From assembly GCA_944548615.1 (NCBI GenBank), contig OX155963.1, positions 16,887,575-16,951,574 of the forward strand: a stretch of DNA of 64,000 bases. The letters are read 5' to 3'. The translations under genes and the position numbers were made by a program. Source of the stretch: Micropterix aruncella (taxonomy: Eukaryota; Arthropoda; Insecta; Lepidoptera; Micropterigidae). The notes under the pieces were generated by a model. That model did no database searches and had not been told where the DNA came from. It saw only the letters and a program-made list of their open reading frames with translations. Below are positions 11,217 to 23,265 of this stretch, in pieces; the first letter of the stretch is position 1; each line of letters starts with the position of its first letter.

Positions 11217-11790
11217 TTGAAGTACGAGCCTGGGTAGGACTCTGGCCTTATGGATAGTTCCCCTAGGAATCAACCTTCTGGCGCTCCTGGACGGTCTGCG
11301 CATCGTGCGGCATAAGCCAATCGATTGCGCACTCTGACTAACAGTCGGGGGAGTCTGGAAGCAGTACTGTTTCCTATATAGCGGGGGTGGTTGCGGACCT
11401 TACGGCGACTGTTCTTGAAACGACCATCGGCTACCCGATCCTAGGTGAGCAGCCGGGCATAGGATGCCGTGGTCCGCGATAGATTCGGTATACACCGTTT
11501 CACCGCTTCGTATGGGAGAGGACCGCGCAAGCGACCTCGAACTCGTAACCGATCGAGAGACTGGAGTATTCTGGTCGCAATTGGAAGTAAGGGCGTGAGT
11601 GTAAGCCCGCTGGGTAACACTCCTGGCTATCTCGCGGTTAAGGCGTTGGCCTCTTACGGGTTGGTGGCGGAGCTAAACGGTGGACTGTTTTTGTCCAAGT
11701 CTTCTGCGCTCACTTCAGGGAGATAGAACGACTAATCGTTAAAACTTCCTGAGGAGACGGGCTCGCCCGCTGTAGTCGACAACCCTAGTT
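11217..11790 (-). mobile_element. Family A copy 3, second segment
   Basis: Resumes the family A copy begun at 7355-7451 and runs to gtcgacaaccctagtt. Contains cgggctcgcccgctgtagtc, the family 5' block in reverse. It is followed by an (atatc)n stretch at 11791-11813, like the one left of 7355. An open frame at 11469-11726 belongs to the repeat. Confidence 0.8.
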
Positions 11791-11870
11791 ATATCATCAT
11801 ATCATATCATATCTACAACCTTAAATAGTTAACTTATATGCTGACATTAGGCTAAACTTGATGAGCACTT

Positions 11871-12440
11871 TAGAGTTGTTAACTACTACGGGTGAATCCG
11901 CCACCCCAGGAAGTTATAATGATATTAGATCGGTATTTCAACCGTGGGGTGAACGCAGAGATTTAAGGACAACACAATCCATTGTATAACCACACCAACA
12001 AGGACATATGAGTCTAACGCCTTACCGCGAGGCATTGGGAAGTGAAGATCAGGCAGACCTTGCGCCCTTGCGCCTTGACCGTCCTCCCGTCTCGTCAAGG
12101 ATTCGAGGTCGCTTACGCAGTCTCTGCCAGATGTAAGTGGTAAATTAGTTAGAACATATAGCGAACTGAAGCGTCCTTTGCCAGCCACGGTCACTCGGGA
12201 TCGGGTGGCTTCAAGGATAGATGACTTCAAGTCGACAACTACCTCTACTCTCTAGGAGACATACATCTCCAGACCCCTTTGGTCATTCGACGGATTGCGT
12301 AAGCGTGGTTGATACAGCCTGGTACGCAAACCGTCCAGCTTCACCCGAGGTAGTACCCCGAATCCTTAATCTTCTAATCTCAAGTGCTTTCGACTGCAGC
12401 TTACAGTCGAGGCATAAAATCACAGCGGCCCTAAGAGGTT
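11871..12440 (+). mobile_element. Family A copy 4, diverged
   Basis: Starts tagagttgttaactactac and retains cgccaccccaggaagtt, the gatcggtatttc block and traces of the middle (gattcgaggtcgcttacg in reverse-related form). More diverged than its neighbours, and the 3' end cannot be placed exactly, so the right limit is approximate. Confidence 0.6.
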
Positions 12441-13041
12441 AAGTCTCTCTTCTAAGATACCATGAGCAGGTGAAATAAAGTAAATAAATTAAAATATAAA
12501 ATTGAAAAAAATACTGTGTAAACAACAGAAAAATAGAATATGAACCGCTGACAAAAATCCACGACTGATAAAATACCTCAGGTAGTCTACCAGTACATAT
12601 GGTCACTATCACAAAAAATATTTTTTTTCTACCCCGTTGTAACGTTTCAGACAACGACATTACAAACTACACACAATCATCGATCTACTGTGAAATTAAA
12701 TGATTTCAGCCATTTTCAGCATATTTAACAGCTCCATATACAGAACGGGACTTGACAGCATATAAAATCAAAATCGAAGCTCAAACGTAGGGTTCTCTCG
12801 CATCTCGATAAGTCGTCTTGAATTTAAGTCGCTGCTCGACTCGGCACACTGACAGAAATCGCTTAATTCGCCTCGGCAAATAAACGCAGAAGCATAAATA
12901 GGTCAAGGGGCCCTGAGTCGCGAGGCAAGCATCGGGAACCTCACGGCTCAGAGCGGTGACGATGCAAGTCGACTAGCTTGTCTTCGAGTCGATTCGAGTC
13001 GCAATATCACGTCACCTATATCTGCATGCTGGAAAAGGCAC

Positions 13042-13568
13042 AAGTTGGGTTGTCAACTACAAAGGGCGAACCCGTCATCTCAGGAAGTTTTAACAATAGT
13101 CATTGTTCTATCTCTCATTAGGTGAGCGTAGATGAGTTAGAGACAATACAAATCTTACGTCTAGCTAAGCCAACATGCCGGTCAGAGCCCAACGCCTTAC
13201 GGCGAGGCACTGCGAAAGGTATCCAGCAGGCAGCCTCACCCCCTGACTACTAATTTTGGCAGGATATCTCCGTCTGGATTTAACCATCAAGATACATCCG
13301 TCCTTTCGACCGGTCACGGGTTCGAAATCGCTTGCGAGAATCTCTACCTGCCGTATGTTTAGCGGTGATTCCATTTGAATCTATCGCGGACCATGGCATC
13401 TTTTGCACGGCTCTGAACTCAGGATCAGGTAGCCAATTGGTCATTTCAAGAGTGGAAGACGACACGTCAACATCCACCCCCGCTGCTTAGGAGACAGTAT
13501 ATTTTCATAGTCTCCTAATTCCTTTAGTAAATAATCAGAGTGCACAGCCGATTGGCTGATGCTGTACG
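13042..13568 (+). mobile_element. Family A copy 5, 3'-truncated
   Basis: Starts agttgggttgtcaactac and keeps the family order through aatcagagtgcacagccgat, then breaks near gatgctgtacgtaaac. The last 150 bp or so of the family is missing. ORFs at 13165-13374 and 13280-13477 (minus) lie within it and are not genes. Confidence 0.75.
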
Positions 13569-13957
13569 TAAACGTAAACATGTACATTTTTTTTTTCTCT
13601 TTATTTGAAAAAACTAAATTGTTATAAGTACCTACATACATAACAAGTTTAAATACGCGATAAATATGTATAGGCATAAAGAATAAAAAATAATACAGAA
13701 TACATAAAAAAAATAAAAACAGCCGATCTTATTCTGAAAAAAATAAGTAACGCAATACCCACACCATGAAGAGATGTGGGCTCGCTGTAATAATATCGAG
13801 GTCTGACGCTGTCGAACATAGACCACTTATGTGCCGTACGGCACGCGTAATCAGACTCCACCGACTTGGGTTGGTTCGCGAGGACAGTTTCGCAAATAGA
13901 GTATGTGACCGAGCTCGATTATAACTATCCGGAACAAAGAGACAAACCTTCGCTAGC

Positions 13958-14540
13958 GTGCTAGGATTATCTCTCGAAGACTCTCAGAAGGAGGTTACCG
14001 CAAGGTATAACGGACGATCAATTGTGCGCTGGCAGCTTAGAAGGAGGACGAGACAACCTATGCCAGAGAGGAGGAGACAACCAATGCCTCATCAACATAA
14101 TCGCCGTTACCAGTATTGGAAAGAGCCCTTGCGGAAGTGCCAAGGGACCTGGCATATACACTGTCGTGAAGAGTCATGTGAAATAAATGGCGTTTTAGGA
14201 GTATGTCTACCGCCGGAAAATTGTCCAAAAACTGACGGGGATTTGCCAAAAGGCCAATCACAATTTTCTATAATGTCGGAACAAGAGACTGTATGCTGTA
14301 TTCAACACAGCCCCATGAGCAACAACACGAGATCATCAGAAAACCAGGATAAATCCAATAATGCATCTTCTACATCACCGCCTACTACATGCATCTTCTA
14401 CACCTTCTACTACACCGCCTACAACTACCAATAAGTCACCGGTCATCTCTACAATAGCTCCAGAAAAACCTTAAACATCACCACAAGCCATAACTACCAA
14501 TTTCATAAATGACAGTGTGGACAAACGAACTAAATCCGAA
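13958..14540 (+). pseudogene. Possible clip-domain-like gene fragment with P/S/T linker
   Basis: The first frame (13958-14434) encodes an Arg/Gln-rich stretch and then a cysteine block: C at about residues 60, 69 and 74, GVLGVC near 83, ENCP near 90 and a VCC pair near 112. The order of GVC, NCP and a terminal CC resembles the clip domains of insect secreted serine proteases, which regulate immune proteolysis, although one expected cysteine is not obvious. A Ser/Thr/Asn/Pro-rich linker follows. The linker then continues in another frame (STPSTTPPTTTNKSP-type sequence to about 14460), so a frameshift is present, and a stop follows. No protease domain and no signal peptide are seen. It may be a decayed exon, a pseudogene or chance. 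Confidence 0.35.
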
Positions 14541-14626
14541 AAAAAATAGCTCTGCAATATTAAGTACAAATTTAACAATGGCAGCCATTGCTGTGTTGGC
14601 GATTAATTAATTTATTTTATTTTATC

Positions 14627-14834
14627 TGCATCCAAACTTTTCTCTGGTTGTAACGGTCTCCGTTCCATCGGGTTCAGAAGAGGGAGGAAGAGAGATTGCA
14701 CCCGTGGTCGCGCTCCCACCTGTGCACTATAATATAGCCTGCGCACTTGACTGCTTCCGAACAATGGACTCTGAGAAGACTAAAGAAGTCACTAGAATCT
14801 ACAATGCAGTCGCTATGGCCGAACACGGCTAGAA
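14627..14834 (+). mobile_element. Internally deleted derivative of the RTE-like LINE
   Basis: The first 160 bp or so (tgcatccaaacttttctc through gactaaaga) match the 5' end of the LINE at 57123 almost exactly, and the last 40 bp (tagaatct through cggctagaa) match its 3' end at 60591-60631. About 3.3 kb between them is absent. The start codon context aatggact is kept, so only a stub peptide remains. It has both termini and no enzyme, so it would depend on the LINE if mobile. Confidence 0.85.
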
Positions 14835-14839
14835 AAAGG

Positions 14840-15430
14840 ATAAGGATTATCAGTTATGCCCCGGAGTCTTCTGACAATTCTTTATATTTTTTAATTTCAT
14901 ACTATTACCTCAGGAGCGGAATAAATGAAAGAACTTCAGCGGGCGTCATCAGGTGAAACATCAGTGTATGGAAGGATCATCTACCCTTTTCTTATATTAA
15001 TGTGAGTGTGACACGACCTACGGAGCGCTCCGAAATGTATTGGGAGTGGCTCCATGAGCACGTGCTCCTCGCAGTCCGCCCCCGTGTTGGTTTGGCCCAC
15101 TGCCTAATGAACTAGTCATATGGACAACAAGGCCAATGACCTGCGGGATACGTGGACGAAAACATTTTGAACCAATTTTTCAAAGGAAGTAATTTGTTTT
15201 AAAGTGTTTGTCAGGTGTTTTTAGTGATTAGTGCTTTAATGTTTTTTAATGTGAGGTGTTTTTAATGACTGATCTTGTAAATGAACAATGGAAGACGTGT
15301 AAAAAGAAAAATGATCAAATAAATACTTGTTGTTATGTTTTGTTGTTTTTCTAGAAGGCTGCTGATGTTGTTGTTTTCCATCTACTAAGTATCTATGTAT
15401 CTACCAGCCTGGGATAAAATGATTGCGTTT
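14840..15430. other. Spacer, no supported gene
   Basis: No domain, tRNA or obvious repeat recognised. T/G-rich stretches lie at 15180-15400. Confidence 0.5.
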
Positions 15431-15436
15431 TAAATA

Positions 15437-16300
<864 letters not shown>

Positions 16301-16500
16301 NNNNNNNNNNNNNNNNNNNNNNNNNNNNNNNNNNNNNNNNNNNNNNNNNNNNNNNNNNNNNNNNNNNNNNNNNNNNNNNNNNNNNNNNNNNNNNNNNNNN
16401 NNNNNNNNNNNNNNNNNNNNNNNNNNNNNNNNNNNNNNNNNNNNNNNNNNNNNNNNNNNNNNNNNNNNNNNNNNNNNNNNNNNNNNNNNNNNNNNNNNNN
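16301..16500. other. Assembly gap, 200 N
   Basis: Exactly 200 undefined bases following the (AT)n tract; a round number suggests a scaffolding placeholder. Confidence 0.99.
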
Positions 16501-16936
16501 GGTCCCAGGTAAAATTCCGTCACGTTCCGCGTAAATTGCTCCCAAATTCAAAGCTGCATTTCTGTTATTTATAGAACCCGATGAGAGAAAGCCTTAAATG
16601 GCACTTCAAAAAGCCATTCGGTTTGAGGCACAAAGAGAGCGAGGTTGGGTTTTTCAGCGAGGGGTTGGAAGGGGGGGGGGGGAGAGGCGGAAATTGCTCA
16701 GAAATGTAACACCGCTTCAACATGTGTCCCGGGAGTGAGGGAAGGAACATTTACACATGCCGGTGAGGTGTGATAAAAACGAGGATATTTATGTTACGTT
16801 ATGTCGACAAGAAATAAATTACGATCGTTCGGCAATAAAAATTGTAATTCACAAAGGCAGAAACATTGTCGGTTATGATTTTCAAGCAAATCAAACACAA
16901 TGTGTAAGTTTGTTAACCAGATGTATGTTTGTTACA
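16501..16936. other. Spacer with G-run, no supported gene
   Basis: Contains a G tract near 16669-16681. Short ORFs (16565-16750 minus, 16757-16963 plus) have no recognisable features. Confidence 0.5.
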
Positions 16937-17593
16937 ACTAGAGCCGTCATTTACAACGGATGAACCCGTCACCTCAGGATGTTTTAACGATATTAGATCG
17001 GTATTTATTGTTCTGTCTCCTGTGAGGTGAGCGTAAAAGACTTGGGACGAAAACAATCCAATATCTAGAGACGCCACTCGCCCATAAGAAGCAAACGCCG
17101 TATCGCGAGAAACCGGGTTTTCAACCAGCGGGCCGACACTCGCGCCCTCACTTCCAGTTACAGCCAGATTTCTCCGGCCTCCCGACTGGTCACAGGTTCG
17201 AGGCCTCCCTTGGGTAGCGGTGATTCAGTGTCTACCTAATCTATCGCGGACCACGGAGTCCTTTACCTGGCTGTTCGCCCGGTATCGGGTAGACAAACGG
17301 TCGTTTCAAGAGCGGTTGCTACAAGGTAAACAGCCGCCCCAGAAAAAAAAAGCCGTTTCCAGATTCCCCCGGCTATCAGTCGGAGTGGACAATCGATTGG
17401 TTAACGCTGCACAGTGCGTAAACCGTCCAGGAGCGCCCGATTACGATTCAGGGGAACTGGACCGCAGGCACAGAGTCCTACCCGGTCTCGCACATCTGCT
17501 TGGAGGCTGCCGGATGGGTGTTGACCTGTGAGTTCAGCCGACCCTAAAACACATGGCTTATAATGGCTTAACTATACAAGGCCCATTAGCCCC
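16937..17593 (+). mobile_element. Family A copy 6, full length
   Basis: Starts actagagccgtcatttac, contains ggatgaacccgtcacctcag and ends gcccattagcccc. Both family ends are present. An open frame at 17220-17531 corresponds in position and phase to those of the copies at 5971 and 45914. Confidence 0.8.
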
Positions 17594-17661
17594 CTAATAC
17601 ATGATAATAACAGCTGCATCATAAACATTGTCGCGGATACGATACAACTACGATACGATAA

Positions 17662-18640
17662 GGCCCGGTAGCTCACTGGTTAGGTCGCCAGACCTTACAT
17701 TTGGTAGCGAATGGTTTCGTGCAGTTCGGACCATAAGATCCATTGTGTTTCTAGGGTCGGTCCAACTCCCGATTCAGCTCCTATTCAGTAGCCTCCTCGA
17801 GTGAGGAACTACCCTGGATAGGACTCTCGCGTCCAAGGCGTCACAGCTAGTAGATCGCTTTCCCTTGTGGGATTGCCTTTCGGCGCTACTGGACGGTTTA
17901 CGCACCGTTCGGCGACGGCAATCGGTTGTGCACTCTGACTAATTACTGAAGAAGTCTGGAGACTATGGAAATAATCTGTCTCCTAAGCAGCGGCGGTGGA
18001 TGTTAACCTGCCGTCTTCCACTCTTGATCACAAATGACCAATTGGTTACCTGATCCTGAATTCAGAGCTGGGTATAAGATTATGGTCCACGATATATTCA
18101 AACTGAATCACAGCTGAACCTACGGCAGGTAGATGTCCGCGCAAGCGATCTCGAACCCGTCACAAGTCAGAGGACGGAGGTATTCTGATGGATAAATTTA
18201 GATGGAGATATCCTGCCAAAACTGGTATTCAGGGGGCGAGGCTGACACTTGGTTACCTTCCCGGTGCCTCGTCGTAAGCTTACTGGGCGGTAGGTTTGTA
18301 CTCGTCCTCAAGTCTTCTACGGTTACCTCACTGGAGACAGATCGACCAATATCGTTAAAACTTCCAGGGGTGACGGGTTCGCCCATTGTAGTCGACATCT
18401 CTAACGAATCTTACATTGTAAGATTCCGAGTTCGATTCCCGGCCGGGTCATTATTTTTCCGTTAGGATAAAATAAGGGAATTGCATTTTCAATGCAGTCG
18501 ATCCAATGAAATAACAAGAAATACGATTACACACGTGTTACATGGACACATACATAAAACACCTCGTAGTAGGGTTGGTTGTAAGAGATCACCATACGGA
18601 AATAAAACCACCCATTGTGAAATTTCACAATAAAGATTAG
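17662..18640 (+). mobile_element. tRNA-derived SINE interrupted by family A
   Basis: The head ggcccggtagctcactggtt (17662 on) contains an A box (tagctcactgg). After the family A insertion (17702-18409) the SINE continues with cttacattgtaag and a B box (gttcgattccc), followed by a tRNA-unrelated body to about 18640 that ends near cccattgtgaaatttcac. Both RNA polymerase III promoter boxes are thus present but separated by 0.7 kb. The body is shared with the SINE at 36842-37145. Confidence 0.8.
17702..18409 (-). mobile_element. Family A copy 7, inserted in a SINE
   Basis: Reverse copy, from tggtagcgaatggtttcgtg to gtcgacatctctaacgaat. The 8-mer cttacatt occurs at 17694-17701 and again at 18410-18417, once on each side; the uninterrupted SINE has it once. 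This fixes both ends and shows that the family moves as a unit of about 708 bp. Same 3' subfamily (gcacgaaaccattcgcta) as the copies at 45193 and 53626. Confidence 0.9.
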
Positions 18641-19425
18641 AAATAAACAAACTCCTTAATATGGTTTACGGAATCATTGAAGTCCCACTCCTTTCTAGAA
18701 AAATTATCTAAAACCGCGATTTCTGCATCTCAAATTCTATGGCTTCGAAGGGGGAGTGAATGGGTGGTAAGGTGAACGCTCACATGTGGCAAGACAGCTG
18801 TCCTAAACCTACCACAGCCGGTTCGTAAGTCCGGAATCCACTGCTCACCCCCCAGAAGTGTAAAAAAAAATAATAGTATTATGATGGGCCCGACTCCGGT
18901 CGGTGAATTCCATGGCAGCTCCGTTTGTATTTTATTTACTGCAGAAGAGTCTCCTCGGTGGCATTCGGAGTGGTCGCGTTCGGAGCGGCTATGGATTTCA
19001 TATTTTACATGAACACGTCTATCATATGTTCGCGCCACATATGAGTACTATGTCAGGTTTTCCAGAAGTTACCTAAGTCGTGGCACCCTTAACCCTTATT
19101 ACTCGTATCGGATATATTTTACCCCACGGTATGTTTGACAGCTTGCAATACCTTTATATTTAAAGTTATCTCCACGGCGTGCCCAGTAGCTGCCTAAATT
19201 AACCTTCCCCCTCCGCCACTCCATGATTCACTAGCGAACGGTGCTCCGTGCCGTGAGGTTGTGTCAGGAGCTCGTGCCTGAGTGTCTTGCTCCATGCGAG
19301 TATATATTGATTCAAGACAATGGCTTTGATTTGACAGAGACTCACCAGCAAACTCGAGCAACAACTGCCCCGGGCCATACGAAAACGTCTCAAGATGTGT
19401 GGGCCATACGAAAACGTCTCAAAAT
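18641..19425. other. Spacer with short tandem duplication
   Basis: No gene recognised; the frame at 18730-19038 (minus) has no family signature. The stretch gggccatacgaaaacgtctc occurs twice in tandem at about 19374 and 19401. Confidence 0.5.
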
Positions 19426-19437
19426 AACTTTAAAATA

Positions 19438-19841
19438 TATAATAATAATAATAATAGAAGCCTTTATTCGCTGACCGTATTGTACAATTTTACCTTATGT
19501 GATAAAACAATATATTCTATTAATTTTTTAAAAGGTATCATATTATTCTTCAGCAGCCAGTTTTTTGGTCAGGTTGTCCTTCGACATAGGCCTCCCCCAT
19601 TTTCTTCCATTCGTCTCTGTCCCAAGCCAACCTTCTCCATCCTTTCGGTAAGTCATCTTCCCATCTTTTAATTTGACGTCCTTTTTGTCTTTTCCCATTT
19701 CTAGGATACCATTCCATTACGTCCTTCGTCCATTTTTCTTTGTTGGTTCTCATGATGTGACCAGTCCAGTTCCATTTTAGTTTTCTAATTTTGTTTAAAA
19801 CATCGTTCAAAAAAAAAATAAGGAAAAAAATAACAAAGGTG
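19438..19841 (-). mobile_element. 5'-truncated LINE insertion (RTE-type) with (ATT)n tail
   Basis: The 12-mer aactttaaaata is found at 19426-19437 and 19842-19853, marking a target duplication. Inside is the C-terminal part of a reverse transcriptase on the minus strand, a short 3' UTR and an (att)n tail lying at 19438-19455. This is a typical short, 5'-truncated LINE insertion. Confidence 0.8.
19550..19810 (-). pseudogene. C-terminal end of a LINE reverse transcriptase
   Basis: An 86-codon frame with the run KLKWNWTGHIMRTN, then NGKRQKGRQIKRWEDDL and a Trp/Arg-rich tail (WRRLAWDRDEW). This is the post-polymerase C-terminal region of insect endonuclease-reverse transcriptases of the RTE type. 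The catalytic domain is not included because the insertion is 5'-truncated. The fragment ends with its natural stop and is uninterrupted. Confidence 0.8.
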
Positions 19842-19977
19842 AACTTTAAAATACAAAGTATTAAATATTGTATTTTATTGTGCTCTTGAAATTGGGGTTA
19901 AATACGCCTATGCGAGCATTATTGTAACTTTATTGACGCGAGTTATTATGGGTTAAGAGCATTAGAATTTTAACACG

Positions 19978-19994
19978 CCCCCCCCCCCCCCCCA
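19978..19994. repeat. Poly(C) run
   Basis: About 15 consecutive C, next to an AT-rich (ttat)n stretch. Confidence 0.9.
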
Positions 19995-19999
19995 GTCAT

Positions 20000-20740
20000 A
20001 TAATTAATTTATTTATTATTTATTTATTTAGTAACCCATCTAGTAAACAATTAATGTGATATTTAGTAGTACTAGTAAACAAGTAAGATGTAAGTCGCCT
20101 AACTAGGCCTAGGCCTGTTCTAAGGCAGACTTTTAATGACTAGATATTAAGTGTGCACTGTCAACTTAAACTATAGTTAGTACTTATTTTTAAATCGACA
20201 AATATGAAACTAGAAATATTTACGCATATACAAATATAGATACTCATATACATGTATAGATAAAATATATATCCATATATGCACGCATACACATACATAT
20301 ATGTATGCGAAAATAATAATAAAACCAAAATAAATAAAAATAAAAAATAAATTAATATACATATATAAATCAATTACATATTGATATAACGTTTACATAC
20401 CTATAATAGTCATTTAAAATTATCATGGTAAAAACTAAATACTAAGTACTAAATACTATCATTCAAAATACAACAGTCAGCATATTCCCTAAACCGTCCC
20501 TACCCACCTCCAACAACCAATCGGTTAGTGATTTTTTTAAAGTGGATGTGTTCTCACTACTTTTGATTGCTTCGGGAAGATTGTTGTACATTATAGGGCC
20601 CAATGAACGTGAAATGGCGCTGGCCAAATGCTGTGTAAGTTCTTGGCACCATCATATCACCAGTTTTTGTTGCTCTCGTCTTTCCAACTCGTTGCTTAAT
20701 ATCTATCCATGTTAAACGATAGTACTATCATCAAGGAAAC
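20000..20740 (-). mobile_element. LINE 3' fragment with decayed RT C-terminus
   Basis: On the minus strand, 20480-20735 can be read in two frames as FGQRHFTFIGP, then MYNNLPEAIKSSENTSTLKK, followed by a Trp/Leu tail. This is the C-terminal signature of CR1-like reverse transcriptases (an xxNxLP segment then Lys-rich). One base shift separates the two parts, so it is dead. The FGQRHxxF segment also occurs in the fragment at 22707-22967. Downstream AT-rich sequence with (aaat)n near 20005-20030 is probably its 3' UTR and tail. Confidence 0.6.
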
Positions 20741-20784
20741 GTACATAGCAAATTCATTTCCTTTATTTACTTTACGGGCCTACT

Positions 20785-21455
20785 AACTGACGAGGAGAAA
20801 AGTGTGAACGCGCTAAAAAAACGTGATGAAAAACGATATATACAATATTATGATTCCCCCCCCCCCCCCCCCTCCGCCCCCCCCCCCCCAGACGATTAAG
20901 ACCATTTCCAGAATGAAGTCTGTCTGTGTGTCTGTGTGTCTCTATGTCTATGTGTATTCATCCACGATAGCGCCCAATAGCCTCATCAGATTGAGCTGAA
21001 GCTTGGCATGCAGGCATCATTTGGTCATAGTATCATTTGGTCATGGCATCATTTGGTGTGGTAGAAATCGGTCCACCAGAGGGCGCCCTAATCGTACTTC
21101 AATCGCGAAATATTGTACCAGAGACTTGAAATTCGGTACACAGGTGCGTTGTTGGGTCTAAACCACGTAGTGAATCACATTTTGGTAGGAATATCTTATA
21201 TACAAGCTGCACAAATAATGTTTAAGGTCCGCCATACAAATGTATAGGGAATCAAATCATTAACTTTGGGGCGTTGCCCGTTTGATATCGCGCGACGCAC
21301 GTTCGAAATTCAAATCTTTACTGCGTAGTGTCGCTCCTTCGAAATTCTAATGGCGAATTTTACGGCGACGCGCGCTTGAACCGATTATTAAATTGATTAA
21401 AATGGCGTCCTTGACTAATTGCCGTGAATGTCTTGGGATGACACAACCGTTTTTG
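20785..21455 (+). repeat. Family B repeat, copy
   Basis: Runs from a gaggagaaaagtgtgaacgcgc end, through a C-rich tract (20857-20889), the tgtctgtgtgtctctatg microsatellite, gatagcgcccaatagcctca and aagcttggcatgcaggcatc, to cttgggatgacacaaccg. The order of blocks matches the copies at 32545, 44400 and 54520. Confidence 0.7.
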
Positions 21456-21962
21456 TTTCTATCCATTGATCGTTAAGAACCACGTTCTAGATTCTTCGAT
21501 TGAAGGTGTTGGTCGACAGAGGAGCAAATATAATTAAAGCCTATCGACTAAAGTGTTTACTGTATTCTTTGTTTTATGTATTCTTAATAATCAAAGTGCT
21601 TTTTATTATCATCTTACTCTATCTCAGACTACCCACTGCGACATTTACATGCTGCATTTTAATTCATTTTAACGAAACAGTTAAGTCGCGCTTATCGATA
21701 TGTGTAGATTTTATTCCGATAGATATAAATCTGTTCCGGGTTGATAAGTAGTTTCTCCATATCTACAAAATAGCCTTTTATCATGGAATGTTTTACTGAC
21801 TTTACGTCTTATCGTCTGTTCATATCGACCATTCCTCGGCCACTGCGCAGCTCCTACTGCAGATCAAGAAAGTGAGGTAACGGTTACGTAACGACGAAGA
21901 TCCAATGAAACAGTCGCCGTGTTGTATTCTCATCCGGTGTCTGCCTGTTCTAGTTTTTCATT

Positions 21963-22622
21963 CTTCTTACTAAAGTACGAGCCAAAGGAACGTTCCCATG
22001 AGGATGCGGCTAACGTCGATATTGCTTATCGATGAATTACGATTGCTCGATGAAGCAGTATTATACAGCTGCATTTATTATGGTATCGATTGCCATATTT
22101 ATAAATATTTTCGGTTGAAGTATTATTTTAGAATTAGAGTAATTAAATAATGACCTAATTATGTGATGTGAGTTATTAAATGAGTACTTAATAGATAACT
22201 GATTATTATAGCATAGCATATTATAGGTCATTATTAATTTCTAAACAGTCATTAGTAAAATGTTACCGTGGCATTTTGTAATAACGAGTCCCACATATGT
22301 ATATTATAAAATGCTGCGCGGATAAAACATCCTTACTTGTCTATTAGTTAAGCAATGGAAACCATATTTTCTAACCTGGAGCAATTGAAGTTGAAGGGTG
22401 ATATTAACATGCAGACTCGGAGCCTAACACATAACATTGTGTCATTTTTTGTCGAACTGAAAAGTGACCCGACCAAAAGTTTCGCTGCTCAATCTCAATA
22501 ATATAATAATTTGCGAAGGTTGCGACACGCATCCCTACAAGCAGGCAGTAAAAGGGGCGGGGCCGGCCTAACGATTTATTGCCTCACCGGAACGTTCCTT
22601 TGGCCCGTACTATAGTTCTTAC
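21963..22622. mobile_element. TIR element with 8-bp target duplication (hAT- or P-like size)
   Basis: The element at 21971-22614 (644 bp) has inverted ends taaagtacgagccaaaggaa and, in reverse, tatagtacgggccaaaggaa. The match extends to about 33 bp (aacgttcc then gaggtgagg-like). Flanking 8-mers cttcttac (21963-21970) and gttcttac (22615-22622) differ at one base. Eight-base duplications fit hAT or P elements. No transposase ORF, so non-autonomous. Confidence 0.75.
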
Positions 22623-22699
22623 GTTTCCCAAACCATACTGCTATACCACGAAAGTCGCTATATTGAACATAATAATAGAAGACAAATCAATTAAATTAT

Positions 22700-23265
22700 T
22701 ACAACTATGAACGACATCTACACGTTGCGTTTCATAGTAAGATCCTGGTTGTCAAATTATAGTACCACATTGAACAATCTAACACGTTATAAATTAAATG
22801 GTATCATTACCAAAGAAAACTTTCAAGTACAGAAACGTTTAACGTCTTTTGGACAACGTCACTACAGCTTTCTTGCCCCTAGAATGGCTAACATTAATAA
22901 TAAACACATGTTGGGAACACATGGCAGAAGAGAGACGGAAAACACATTTATGACAATATTAAAATAATGTATTTTTTTATGTACACATGTTTATATTTAT
23001 TCTATTTAAGTATTTATTATATACATATTATTATTATTATTATTACTCATAATTATTATTGTTTATTATTACCAATTACTCATTGTTATTTAGTACTTAT
23101 ATATAGTTGTTATTTTAATAACCATTTTATTATTGGTATTCTCCTTAAAGCAGGCTCTGCCTAGTTAGGAGAGGCACAAAATATGTTAATTTGAAATACC
23201 TAATACGAGTATGTATATTTTTGGTCTTGGAAATAAAAATTTAAAAAATTATTTAAAAAAACAAC
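22700..23265 (+). mobile_element. LINE 3' fragment
   Basis: A short C-terminal RT-like frame (22707-22967) is followed by an AT-rich 3' UTR with (att)n near 23025-23045 and an A-rich end near 23230-23265. Limits are approximate; no target duplication identified. Confidence 0.45.
22707..22967 (+). pseudogene. Possible RT C-terminal fragment
   Basis: An 86-codon frame with SFGQRHYSFLAPRM near residues 47-60. The same FGQRHxxF core occurs in the decayed RT tail at 20480-20735, which suggests a shared origin from CR1-like LINE C-termini. No catalytic motif is included. The call rests on this resemblance and is tentative. Confidence 0.4.

Noticed and set aside
18425..18450. Functional tRNA gene from B-box-like sequence
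   Set aside because: The tRNA-like head is split by an insertion and followed by a SINE body; related copies at 36842 and 38080 show it is a SINE.
18730..19038. 102-aa minus-strand ORF
   Set aside because: A hydrophobic stretch is present, but no family resemblance, and the surroundings are repeats.
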